DNA from: Halomonas sp.
GTDB taxonomy: Bacteria > Pseudomonadota > Gammaproteobacteria > Pseudomonadales > Halomonadaceae
Assembly (NCBI RefSeq): GCF_020832045.1
Contig: NZ_JAFIFK010000012.1
Location: 1 to 64,000 of the forward strand
Reading direction: 5' to 3'
DNA length: 64,000 bases
Each line of letters starts with the position of its first letter. The first letter of the stretch is position 1. The position numbers were made by a program, and so were the translations under genes. This document shows positions 18,073 through 25,233 of this stretch, one piece after another. Below the pieces are notes generated by a model. That model was not told where the DNA came from. It worked only from the letters and a program-made list of their open reading frames with translations, and searched no databases.

Positions 18073-19818
18073 ATGAACCATGACGGTAACCAACCACCGG
18101 GCAGTCAGGTAGTCGCCCTCGCCAAGCACCCGGCCAGACTCGTGCAACATGCGTACGAACAGAGCCAGATCGGCATGGTCATCACCGATGCCGAAGGACG
18201 CATCGGCATGGTGAATGATGCCTTCTGTCGTATCGCAGGCAGCGAAAGGGCCGAGACGACAGGCTGGCCGATCGAGCACTTCTTCGTTTCACTGCGTGCG
18301 CTTTCTCGGTTGCCCAGCAAGGCTGACGGTGCGCTCAGCACCCCTCACTCATGGCAACAGGAGGTGCTGTGTCGCCAGAGTGACGGCGAGTCGGTCCCCG
18401 TCCTGATGATGGCCGACGCCTTGCTCGATGAGCAGGGTAAAGCCTATGGACACGTCTACACCTTCGTGCTCTTCGCTTCCCCACGCGGCGGACTGCTGGA
18501 GGATCGACACTGGATCCACGTCGACCCGATGACCGGCCTGCCCAATTGGCTGCTGCTACGCGATAGGCTTGACCACGCCCTCGCCCAGGCCGAGCGCTCC
18601 GATACCATGCTTGCCCTGCTGTTCATCGATATCGACCACTTCAAGACGGTCAACGATGCCGTAGGCCATAGCGAAGGAGATCGCATGCTGGGCGAAATCG
18701 CTCAGCGTCTGCAGCAGCAAGTCCGCAGCAAGGATACCCTGGCTCGCCTGGGCAGCGATCAGTTCGTCGTGCTGCTCGAGCAGGAGGGCAATGCCGAAGC
18801 GGCTCAACTCGTGGCGGAGCGCCTACAGGAGGCTCTGGAGCCCCCCTTCACCCAAGGCGACCGCTATCTGCTCATGACGGCATCCATCGGCATTGCGCTG
18901 TACCCCGGCGATGCCGAGGATGTGGAGACGCTGATTCAGGCCGCCCGCAGCGCCATGTTCATCGCCCGCAAGAAGGGACCTGGGCGACTGGCCTTCGTCG
19001 ATCATAGACTGACCTCACGGCTAAAGGAGAAGCATCGACTGGAGGGCTTGCTCAGTGAGGCCATCCACATGCCGGACAGCCACCTTGTGCTGCATTACCA
19101 ACCGGAATTCGACCGCAGCACCCTTCAGTGCACTGGCTTGGAAGCCGTGCTGCGCTGGAAGGAGCCCAATCGCTGGCAGCAGTCGCCGGGGGATTACCTC
19201 GAGGTCATCGCGCGCCTGGGTCTAGGCGTACGCCTCAACCGCTGGGTGATTCAAAAGGCGATCGCCGACCATCGCCTCTGGCAGGAGGTCGACTCGCTGC
19301 TGGGGAAGCTTCCAGTCGCCATTCACCTGTGCGAGTCTCACCTGGCACATGACACTTTCGATCGACGGCCGCTGGATCACTTCCTGCGTCATCAGGACAT
19401 TACCTCCTACGAGTGGCTGACCCTAAAGATTCCCGCGCAGGGGCTGGGCGGCGATCTGGACATGGCGATCCACATGTTCAAGCGTTTGGAGAAGCTTGGC
19501 ATTCGTCTGGCAGTCGAAGAGTTGGGCAGCAGCCCCATCGATATGGCCTGGCTGTCTCGCCTGCCCTTCCACAAGGCCAGCGTCAATGCACAACTGGCTG
19601 GAGCCCATCGCGATGGGAGGCGTTTGCTTGAGGCCTCATGTCGCATGCTCAACGCCCTGAATATCGAACCGGTTATCGTCAACATCGACGATGAAGCCAT
19701 GGCGAACTCCCTGGAGGGCACCTCGGCACGCCTCGCCCAAGGAGATCTTTACTGTCCGGCCTTGACCCCGGAAGCCTTGGCGCAGTGGCTGATCGAGCAT
19801 CAGCCACACGATGCCTGA
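18073..19818 (+). CDS. PAS-GGDEF-EAL protein with degenerate catalytic motifs
   Basis: 581 aa from the ATG at 18073. N-terminal PAS (about 20-140, YEQSQIGMVITDAEGRIGMVNDAF), GGDEF domain (about 155-320), EAL domain (about 330-575). The GGDEF signature reads GSDQF, and FIDIDHFKTVND is kept. In the EAL domain, LEAVLRW replaces EALLRW, DDFGTG has become VEELGS, and the metal-binding glutamate regions (LTLKIP, IVNIDDEA) diverge. Loss of cyclase and phosphodiesterase activity is therefore likely, leaving a c-di-GMP sensor, scaffold or partner role. It is divergent from an apparently active cyclase, and both have sigma-28-like promoters. There are no membrane segments. Confidence 0.85.
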   Translation: MNHDGNQPPGSQVVALAKHPARLVQHAYEQSQIGMVITDAEGRIGMVNDAFCRIAGSERAETTGWPIEHFFVSLRALSRLPSKADGALSTPHSWQQEVLCRQSDGESVPVLMMADALLDEQGKAYGHVYTFVLFASPRGGLLEDRHWIHVDPMTGLPNWLLLRDRLDHALAQAERSDTMLALLFIDIDHFKTVNDAVGHSEGDRMLGEIAQRLQQQVRSKDTLARLGSDQFVVLLEQEGNAEAAQLVAERLQEALEPPFTQGDRYLLMTASIGIALYPGDAEDVETLIQAARSAMFIARKKGPGRLAFVDHRLTSRLKEKHRLEGLLSEAIHMPDSHLVLHYQPEFDRSTLQCTGLEAVLRWKEPNRWQQSPGDYLEVIARLGLGVRLNRWVIQKAIADHRLWQEVDSLLGKLPVAIHLCESHLAHDTFDRRPLDHFLRHQDITSYEWLTLKIPAQGLGGDLDMAIHMFKRLEKLGIRLAVEELGSSPIDMAWLSRLPFHKASVNAQLAGAHRDGRRLLEASCRMLNALNIEPVIVNIDDEAMANSLEGTSARLAQGDLYCPALTPEALAQWLIEHQPHDA

Positions 19819-19837
19819 CAGACTGACCTTCTAAGCG

Positions 19838-21271
19838 TCAGCCGAACTGTCGCTCCTCGCTGTCTAGCGCTTGATCCAGCGTGTGGGGAAACGTGGGCGG
19901 ATAGGCTTCCAGGTATGCCTGGCTGACTCGCAGCACTCTTACATCGTCATGTTTACCACCTGCCAGTTGAAAACCCACCGGCAACCCGTCGGGCGTGAAG
20001 CCACAGGGGATGGAGGCAGCCGGCTGTTGGCTGAGGTTGAAGGGATAGGAGAACGGCGCCCACTCCTCCCAGTCGCGCATGCCGCTGCCGGGCGGGACAT
20101 CGTTGTTGAGAGGGAAGGGACGCACGGCGACTGAAGGTGTCATGACCAGATGATAGCGCTGGTTGAAGTGTTCGAGACGCTCCGTCAGCCGAGCTCTATC
20201 CTTGAGCGCGTAAAACATGTCGAGCGCTGTGAGCTGTTCCGCACGCTTGGCATCCGCTACCAGCCCGGGGTCAAGTAACCGCCGCTGACGCTCACTATGC
20301 TCACGGTACATGGCAAGCGAAGCAGTGAACCACAACGTATTGAAGATACGTATCGGCAGTTCGAAGCCTGGGTCGATCTCCTCCACCTCGGCTCCTAGCG
20401 ATTCGAGCCGACGCGCTGCCTGGCGCACGCATTCAGCGACTTCCGGCTCCACCCTGGCGTAACCCAGCGTCGGTGAAAAGGCGATGCGCATGCCCTCGAC
20501 ACCCTTCCCGAGCCCCTCCCCCCAGTCCTCGGGCTGCCCGCGCAATGCGTAAGGGTCACGGTAGTCATAGCGGCCCATGACATTGAGCATGCGCGCGGCA
20601 TCGGCGACCGTGCGCGTCAGTGGGCCCAGATGGGAAAGAGAGGCCTCCTTGGCACGCGGCCATTCCGGTACCCAGCCAAAGGTAGGCTTGAAGCCGTATA
20701 CACCGGTAAAAGAAGCTGGAATACGGATCGAGCCCCCTGAATCACCGCCCTGGTGCAGAACACCCATATTGAGTGCCGCCGCGACCGCCGCACCACCTGA
20801 CGAACCGCCGGGGGTAAGCCGCGTGTCCCAAGGATTGGCCGTGGCGCCAAACACACGGTTATCGGTAATCGCCTTCCAGCCGAACTCCGGCGTATTGGTC
20901 TTGCCCAGAATCACCGCGCCCGCCTCGCGTAACATGCGAGCCGGCGGAGCATCCTGATCGCAAGGGGTATCCGGTACTGCCAAAGAGCCCTTGCGCGCAG
21001 GCAGGCCGCTAGATTCGGTCAGATCCTTGAGCGAAACGGGAATTCCGTCGATCGGGCTCAGCGGTCGGCCCTCATGCCAACGCCTGGTAGCAGCCTCGGC
21101 AGCCGCTTCCGCTCCTTCCCTGTCAACCAGCACGTAGGCATTGACGACATCATTGAAACGATCGATTCGCTCTAGCGCAGCCCGCGTCGCCTCCAGCGGC
21201 GATGCCTTGCCGTTTTCAAAGAGCTGACTCAACTGCCCTGCATCCATGGTGCCCAGGTCGGTATCGCTCAC
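19838..21271 (-). CDS. Amidase signature family hydrolase
   Basis: 477 aa from the GTG at 21271, which has AAGGAGGT at ideal spacing. The open frame runs 51 codons further upstream without such support. The Ser-cisSer-Lys triad is visible: Lys82 in VSLKDL, the GGSSGG serine near 157, and the nucleophile Ser181 in GGDSGGSIRIPA. Such enzymes hydrolyse amide bonds of varied substrates. The absence of a GatB/GatC neighbour and the divergent tail argue against GatA. The substrate cannot be read from sequence. Confidence 0.9.
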   Translation of the reverse strand: MSDTDLGTMDAGQLSQLFENGKASPLEATRAALERIDRFNDVVNAYVLVDREGAEAAAEAATRRWHEGRPLSPIDGIPVSLKDLTESSGLPARKGSLAVPDTPCDQDAPPARMLREAGAVILGKTNTPEFGWKAITDNRVFGATANPWDTRLTPGGSSGGAAVAAALNMGVLHQGGDSGGSIRIPASFTGVYGFKPTFGWVPEWPRAKEASLSHLGPLTRTVADAARMLNVMGRYDYRDPYALRGQPEDWGEGLGKGVEGMRIAFSPTLGYARVEPEVAECVRQAARRLESLGAEVEEIDPGFELPIRIFNTLWFTASLAMYREHSERQRRLLDPGLVADAKRAEQLTALDMFYALKDRARLTERLEHFNQRYHLVMTPSVAVRPFPLNNDVPPGSGMRDWEEWAPFSYPFNLSQQPAASIPCGFTPDGLPVGFQLAGGKHDDVRVLRVSQAYLEAYPPTFPHTLDQALDSEERQFG

Positions 21272-21356
21272 GAGAACCTCCTTTTTTCCAGTGAGACAGA
21301 ATGATTGTGGGAAAAAAAGCGCTGCAAGCGCAACCATGCGACTCAGGTGGCTCAGC

Positions 21357-22319
21357 TCAACGCTTCCGTGCCAACCAGCCGGCCACCACCAGCGCCGTCG
21401 CGGCAGAAGCCGCCGCCAGCACACCTAGCCGTAAGCGCGACGAACGGTAGTGGCCGTCGATGCGTCGCTCTCCACTGGGCGGGCCGAACAGATTTCCTGA
21501 TGACGTCGGCATTGGCCGGGCACGGCGCAGTGAGTAATCGACTAGCCTGGCATTGATCAGACTGTAGCCGGGTACGAACTGAGCGATCAGCGACATTACG
21601 GCAGGGAGGCCAACATAGACGCTATGCCGAGGGCGCCTGGCCAGGCTCACGATAGCCTTCGCGGTGCGCCTTGGGTCGTAGACTGGCGGCACCGGCTTCA
21701 ACCTGCGCCCAGTGTAGTTGCCGCCATCGCGAAACCCCGGGGTATCCATGACCGAAGGATAGACATTGCAGACATGCAGATCGGGCCAGCGCCACAACTC
21801 CCCCCGCAGGCTTTCGGCAAAAGCCCGTAGGCCAAACTTGGCGGCGCTGTAGGAGGCTGCATAGGGCTGTGGGGCCCAGCCGCCCAAGGAAATATTATTG
21901 ATCAGAATGCCCCGACCCTGGCGCTTGAAATGAGGCAGCACGGCGTGAGCTCCGCGCAATCCGCCCAACAGGTCCGTCTGGACCACCTGCTCATGTGACT
22001 CGAGAGGCACCTCCTCGAAGGGGCCTAAGGCACCGATACCCGCGTTATTGACCCAGACATCGATGCGCCCTGCAGTAGCGATGACCCCCTGGGCCAGATT
22101 TTCCATGTCATCCGACTTGCTGACATCGGCGACGACGATACGCGCCTGTCCTCCCAGGCGGTGACATGCTTCTGCAACGTCATGAAGCGCATGGCGATCG
22201 CGTGCAGCGAGAAACAGCGTCGCCCCGTGGCGAGCGAATTCATAGGCCGTCGCCCTGCCGATACCGCTGGAGGCTCCCGTCAGAACGACGATGGCGTTGC
22301 GTAAGTCCTGTGAATGCAC
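21357..22319 (-). CDS. Short-chain dehydrogenase/reductase with C-terminal membrane anchor
   Basis: 320 aa. Classical SDR: the cofactor motif TGASSGIGR (14-22), NNAG (91-94), catalytic Ser144 and Y157-SAA-K161. The segment after residue 240 departs from the core. It contains a hydrophobic stretch at the very C-terminus (VLAAASAATALVVAGWLARKR), probably a membrane anchor. It is an NAD(P)-dependent oxidoreductase of unknown substrate. It lies 85 nt upstream of the amidase on the same strand and may share its transcript. Confidence 0.88.
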   Translation of the reverse strand: MHSQDLRNAIVVLTGASSGIGRATAYEFARHGATLFLAARDRHALHDVAEACHRLGGQARIVVADVSKSDDMENLAQGVIATAGRIDVWVNNAGIGALGPFEEVPLESHEQVVQTDLLGGLRGAHAVLPHFKRQGRGILINNISLGGWAPQPYAASYSAAKFGLRAFAESLRGELWRWPDLHVCNVYPSVMDTPGFRDGGNYTGRRLKPVPPVYDPRRTAKAIVSLARRPRHSVYVGLPAVMSLIAQFVPGYSLINARLVDYSLRRARPMPTSSGNLFGPPSGERRIDGHYRSSRLRLGVLAAASAATALVVAGWLARKR

Positions 22320-22629
22320 TTTCGTTACCTCCCTGGCGTCTACCCCTCATTCAGATGCACCCGGCGATAGCCAGGCGCAGTCTTTCATCCTGATCCCAAC
22401 GTAGTCGTGCCAGCAGAGTTAAGCCCAGTGAAACGAAGTCGGTTTTGTAACATTGCGTATATAAAGAGCATGACGCCTGGCAGGTACCGACACCAAGACT
22501 TCGCGAATCCCAGCACCGGGAAGCCAATCGAAAACGGAAAACAGGCTGCCTGACAGCGGGAGCCAAGCAGTTGAACTACATTGCCAAAAGGGAACTGTGC
22601 GGATGGGGATAGTGTGAGAGTGACGTGTC
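22320..22629. other. 310-nt intergenic stretch with no recognised gene
   Basis: This lies between the SDR start and the Crp/Fnr stop, both minus strand. An AT-rich patch near 22440-22470 (GTATATAAAG) could hold promoter elements for the SDR gene, but no -35/-10 pair is convincing. Six-frame reading gives only short frames without a Shine-Dalgarno. I see no repeat or RNA structure. Confidence 0.5.
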
Positions 22630-23412
22630 TTACAACGCTGCCACATTGGCTTGGTTAGCAGCAGTGAAACCCGAAACCGGGCTCTGCTCCAGGTGCAGGT
22701 AGTGGGCATCGAAATCACCCGCTTCCATCAACAGCTCCAGGTCGGGCACGGTCAGGTTCATTCTCGCGCTCTGAATCAGCCCATTGTCACGCAAGGCCTT
22801 GAGTGCCCGACTGGTATGTACCGCACTGATACCCGTGGCATCCGCCAGGTTTGCCTGGGTAATCGAAAAACGGAAGGTGTCGCTGTCCACAAGCCCCACT
22901 GCCTTCAACCGCACCATGAATTCACAAAAAAGATGGGCGATTCGTGTATAGGCGTCACGCCGGCCGATATTGAGCAGCCACTCACGCAAGACCGAGGCAT
23001 CAACTAGCGTATCGCGCCAGAAGGCGGCGGAGAGACGCGGGAAGCGCTCGCATATGCGGCGCAGATCCTCGACCTGGAAGAACCCCAGTGTGCAGGGACT
23101 GATCGAAGCGATGCTGCAGTCGATTCGCTTGAGATACAGAGTTTGCAGGTCCGGAATGTCACCGGGGATGTGCAACGCCATGATCTGTCGATGCCCATCG
23201 GACGTTAATTTATAGCTGCTGGCGAAACCCTCCAGCACCATGAAGGACTGAAGAGGACAGTCCCCGATACTCACGATGTCCTGATTGGCCTTGAGAGAGA
23301 TGAGTTGCAACGGTAACGCGTACAGCGCCTGTCGCTCCTCGACAGTCAGTGCGAAGCGGCTCTCCAGCTTGTGAATCAGGCGAGTACTGGAAGAATTCGA
23401 GAGGGTGTTCAT
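22630..23412 (-). CDS. Crp/Fnr-family transcription regulator (first copy)
   Basis: 260 aa. N-terminal cyclic-nucleotide-type beta-barrel (about 20-145: SIGDCPLQSFMVLEGFASSYKLTSDGHRQIMALHIPGDIPDL), a dimerisation helix, and a C-terminal winged helix (about 165-240: FSITQANLADATGISAVHTSRALKALRDNGLI). There is no FNR-type N-terminal cysteine cluster, so it is probably not an oxygen-sensing FNR. The effector is unknown. The start has GGAG 8 nt upstream, set within a small RNA hairpin (23415-23429). Confidence 0.88.
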   Translation of the reverse strand: MNTLSNSSSTRLIHKLESRFALTVEERQALYALPLQLISLKANQDIVSIGDCPLQSFMVLEGFASSYKLTSDGHRQIMALHIPGDIPDLQTLYLKRIDCSIASISPCTLGFFQVEDLRRICERFPRLSAAFWRDTLVDASVLREWLLNIGRRDAYTRIAHLFCEFMVRLKAVGLVDSDTFRFSITQANLADATGISAVHTSRALKALRDNGLIQSARMNLTVPDLELLMEAGDFDAHYLHLEQSPVSGFTAANQANVAAL

Positions 23413-23414
23413 TG

Positions 23415-23429
23415 GGTATGCTCCATACC
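23415..23429 (-). promoter_or_regulatory. Hairpin enclosing the Shine-Dalgarno of the first Crp/Fnr gene
   Basis: The minus-strand leader reads GGTATG-GAG-CATACC: a perfect 6-bp stem with a GAG loop, immediately before the ATG (23412). The ribosome-binding GGAG lies in the top of this hairpin, so folding would hide it. This could be translational control, or a dyad recognised as DNA. The same 6-mer dyad recurs at 23620-23636. Confidence 0.45.
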
Positions 23430-23619
23430 TGGGGCAGGAATGAAGCAGGCCAATGCGACAGTGTCTCTGCTGATGATTCGAACTTTAGCTAACTTAGCAT
23501 AGCCCCTTAATAAGACCCCACCCATAACCTGCGTTATCTGTCCCAGGGTCGCGCTATGTCAGTATGGTTTTTCCCCTGCCCTTGGTGCCGACCCGCTTGA
23601 CGGTGCGGGCAGGGAGTAC

Positions 23620-23636
23620 CATACCTAGGAGGTATG
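23620..23636 (+). promoter_or_regulatory. 17-nt dyad upstream of the tiny membrane-protein genes
   Basis: CATACCT-AGG-AGGTATG, a perfect 7-bp stem, lies 21 nt upstream of the ATG at 23658. It shares the CATACC/GGTATG half-sites with the hairpin at 23415-23429. As RNA it would present an AGGA in the loop region. As DNA it could be an operator near a weak TTGACG -35 element at about 23597. Which of the two applies is unknown. Confidence 0.4.
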
Positions 23637-23657
23637 TTTGAACGATAAGGAGGTCGT

Positions 23658-23840
23658 ATGTTACGTCTACTTTTGCTTGCAGCCGGCGCGTATTGGTTGC
23701 GCAAACCCGAGAATCGCAAGCTGGCCGCGAAAAAACTGAAGGAGGGTTGGCATCGTGTCGTCCACCCTGACGACGAGCGCAGATCTGGCATGAGCCACTA
23801 TAGCGCCTCGCGGCGCCTCAATGACGATAGTGAAGTGTAA
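23658..23840 (+). CDS. Small hydrophobic-basic protein, unknown function (paralogue 1)
   Basis: 60 aa. A strong Shine-Dalgarno (AAGGAGG, 5 nt from ATG) supports real translation. Residues 1-14 are hydrophobic (MLRLLLLAAGAYWL), followed by RKPENRKLAAKKLKEGW and a polar tail. Only one short membrane segment or amphipathic anchor is possible. The segment WLRKPxNRxxAxxxL recurs in the next small gene, so the pair probably arose by duplication. I do not recognise a family. It lies between a Crp/Fnr gene and tRNA-Ala. Confidence 0.65.
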   Translation: MLRLLLLAAGAYWLRKPENRKLAAKKLKEGWHRVVHPDDERRSGMSHYSASRRLNDDSEV

Positions 23841-23885
23841 CAAGCTACGGCGGTTTCATTCTCACAACCAGGCAGGGAGGTCTGT

Positions 23886-24044
23886 ATGAGAAAATGGATA
23901 TTGTTGGCCGTCTTCAACTGGCTGAGAAAGCCAGCGAACCGGACCAAGGCAAAAAATGCCTTGCGTGGCTTGCGCGGGAAACCGCCAAACAAACATCAAC
24001 CCGGCACAGGTCCAAACCGACGCCCCGGCGGCCCTCGTGACTAG
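23886..24044 (+). CDS. Small hydrophobic-basic protein, unknown function (paralogue 2)
   Basis: 52 aa: ATG at 23886, TAG at 24042-24044, Shine-Dalgarno GGGAGG 6 nt upstream. It begins MRKWILLAVFNWLRKPANRTKAKNALRGLRGK, aligning with its neighbour over WLRKP-NR-AK-L-G. The C-terminus is rich in Pro, Gly, Arg and Asn. It starts 45 nt after the first small gene and is probably cotranscribed with it. A GC-rich hairpin (GCGCCC/GGGCGC, 24059-24077) follows the stop. No function can be assigned. Confidence 0.6.
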   Translation: MRKWILLAVFNWLRKPANRTKAKNALRGLRGKPPNKHQPGTGPNRRPGGPRD

Positions 24045-24158
24045 ACGTAAGCCCCGCCGCGCCCACCTGGCGGGCGCTTCCTGCCAATAATCGCGCCAGG
24101 GCTAACCACCGGCGGCCTTTTGCAGGCCTCGACAAGATGCAATGCTTCAAGTCACACG

Positions 24159-24191
24159 AAAAAGCCGCCTGGCGCGATGCGCCAAGCGGCT
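24159..24191 (-). terminator. Intrinsic terminator after tRNA-Ala
   Basis: Stem AGCCGC-c-T-GGCGC / GCGCC-A-a-GCGGCT (24163-24191, GAT loop), followed on the minus strand by five T residues (24159-24163). It lies 17 nt beyond the tRNA 3' end, so it ends the tRNA-Ala transcript. Confidence 0.85.
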
Positions 24192-24208
24192 GATTCTTAG
24201 AAGCTTAT

Positions 24209-24284
24209 TGGTGGAGCCTAGCGGGATCGAACCGCTGACCTCAACACTGCCAGTGTTGCGCTCTCCCAGCTGAGCTAAGGCCCC
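24209..24284 (-). tRNA. tRNA-Ala (anticodon GGC)
   Basis: 76 nt including an encoded CCA. The acceptor stem GGGGCCT pairs with AGGCTCC (one G-T). The D arm is TTAGCTCAGCTGGGAGAG, the anticodon loop contains CTGGCAG (GGC reads GCC/GCU alanine codons), and the T arm has GGTTCGATCCC. It is flanked by its own promoter (24315-24343) and terminator, making it a monocistronic tRNA gene. Confidence 0.97.
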
Positions 24285-24314
24285 ACACGTACCCGCCTTG
24301 CGAGAACGAGGCGA

Positions 24315-24343
24315 ATGTTACTCGCCCTCCCCATCCTCGTCAA
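24315..24343 (-). promoter_or_regulatory. Sigma-70 promoter of tRNA-Ala
   Basis: Minus strand: TTGACG (24338-24343), a 17-nt spacer, TAACAT (24315-24320). Five of six -35 positions and four of six -10 positions match consensus, with ideal spacing. It lies about 30 nt upstream of the mature tRNA. Confidence 0.7.
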
Positions 24344-24535
24344 TAGCTGAAGTCAGGATTGACTCTGCGTTGAGAGATAATAAGGTAATGGGATGCCCAT
24401 TCAATTTCCCTAGCCTGGCGAGTGTGGCAAGCTTGCCCATAACTGCCTGGGTTCACCCGATAGCACGGAATCCGATACAAGCCTGCGGCACACCCGATGG
24501 TGCCGCCAGCTGCCGTAATGACGAGGAATGTCAGC

Positions 24536-25186
24536 TTGATCAAGGTGCTTATTGTCGATGACCATCACCTGGTCCGAACCAGTCTCGCTCGCCTGCTGGA
24601 AAACGAAGAAGACATCGATGTCGTAGGCGAAGCCGCCAGCGGCGAAGAGGCCATCACTCAGTGCCGCAAGCTTGAACCGGACGTGGTGCTGATGGACCTT
24701 CGCATGCCCGGTATTGGCGGACTCGAAGCCACGCGCAAGATAATGCGCAACAGTGCTGACGTGCGCATACTGGCACTGACAGGTTTCATGGAAGACAACT
24801 TTGCCCAACGCATGCTGGAGGCCGGTGCCGGAGGGTTCATCAGCAAGGACACCCAGGTGGTGGACATGGTCGAGGCCATACGCAGCGTCTTCGCCGGACA
24901 TCGCTACATCAGTCCGGATATTGCCCAGCGCCTGGTTCTGTCACGCTTCGACTCGGAAGAGAACCCGTTCGATCAGCTTTCTCAGCGAGAGCTGCAGGTG
25001 GCCATGATGATCGTCAACTGTCAGCGGGTCTCGGAGATTTCCGACCGACTCTTCCTCAGCCCCAAGACCGTCAACACCTACCGCTATCGCATTTTCGAGA
25101 AGCTTGGCGTCCAGACCGACGTTGAATTGACGCACCTGGGGCTGAAACACGGCCTGGTCGAGGGGTTCGATACCACCGCCAACTGA
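24536..25186 (+). CDS. gacA: GacA/UvrY-type response regulator
   Basis: 216 aa from a TTG at 24536 (GAGGAA upstream). The longer frame gives no Shine-Dalgarno, and GacA/UvrY proteins begin at this MIKVLIVDDH. Receiver domain with acidic pocket D8 D9, phospho-acceptor D54 in VVLMDLRMPG, and K near 104. C-terminal LuxR-type HTH (about 145-205, LSQRELQVAMMIVNCQRVSEISDRLFLSPKTVNTYRYRIFEKL). It is phosphorylated by GacS/BarA-type sensors to activate small RNAs that titrate CsrA/RsmA. Position directly before uvrC is the conserved gacA-uvrC arrangement. Confidence 0.95.
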   Translation: MIKVLIVDDHHLVRTSLARLLENEEDIDVVGEAASGEEAITQCRKLEPDVVLMDLRMPGIGGLEATRKIMRNSADVRILALTGFMEDNFAQRMLEAGAGGFISKDTQVVDMVEAIRSVFAGHRYISPDIAQRLVLSRFDSEENPFDQLSQRELQVAMMIVNCQRVSEISDRLFLSPKTVNTYRYRIFEKLGVQTDVELTHLGLKHGLVEGFDTTAN

Positions 25187-25233
25187 GAAGGCTTCTGATA
25201 AGCTATGGCGGCACGTCTTTTCGCCAGGTCGCC

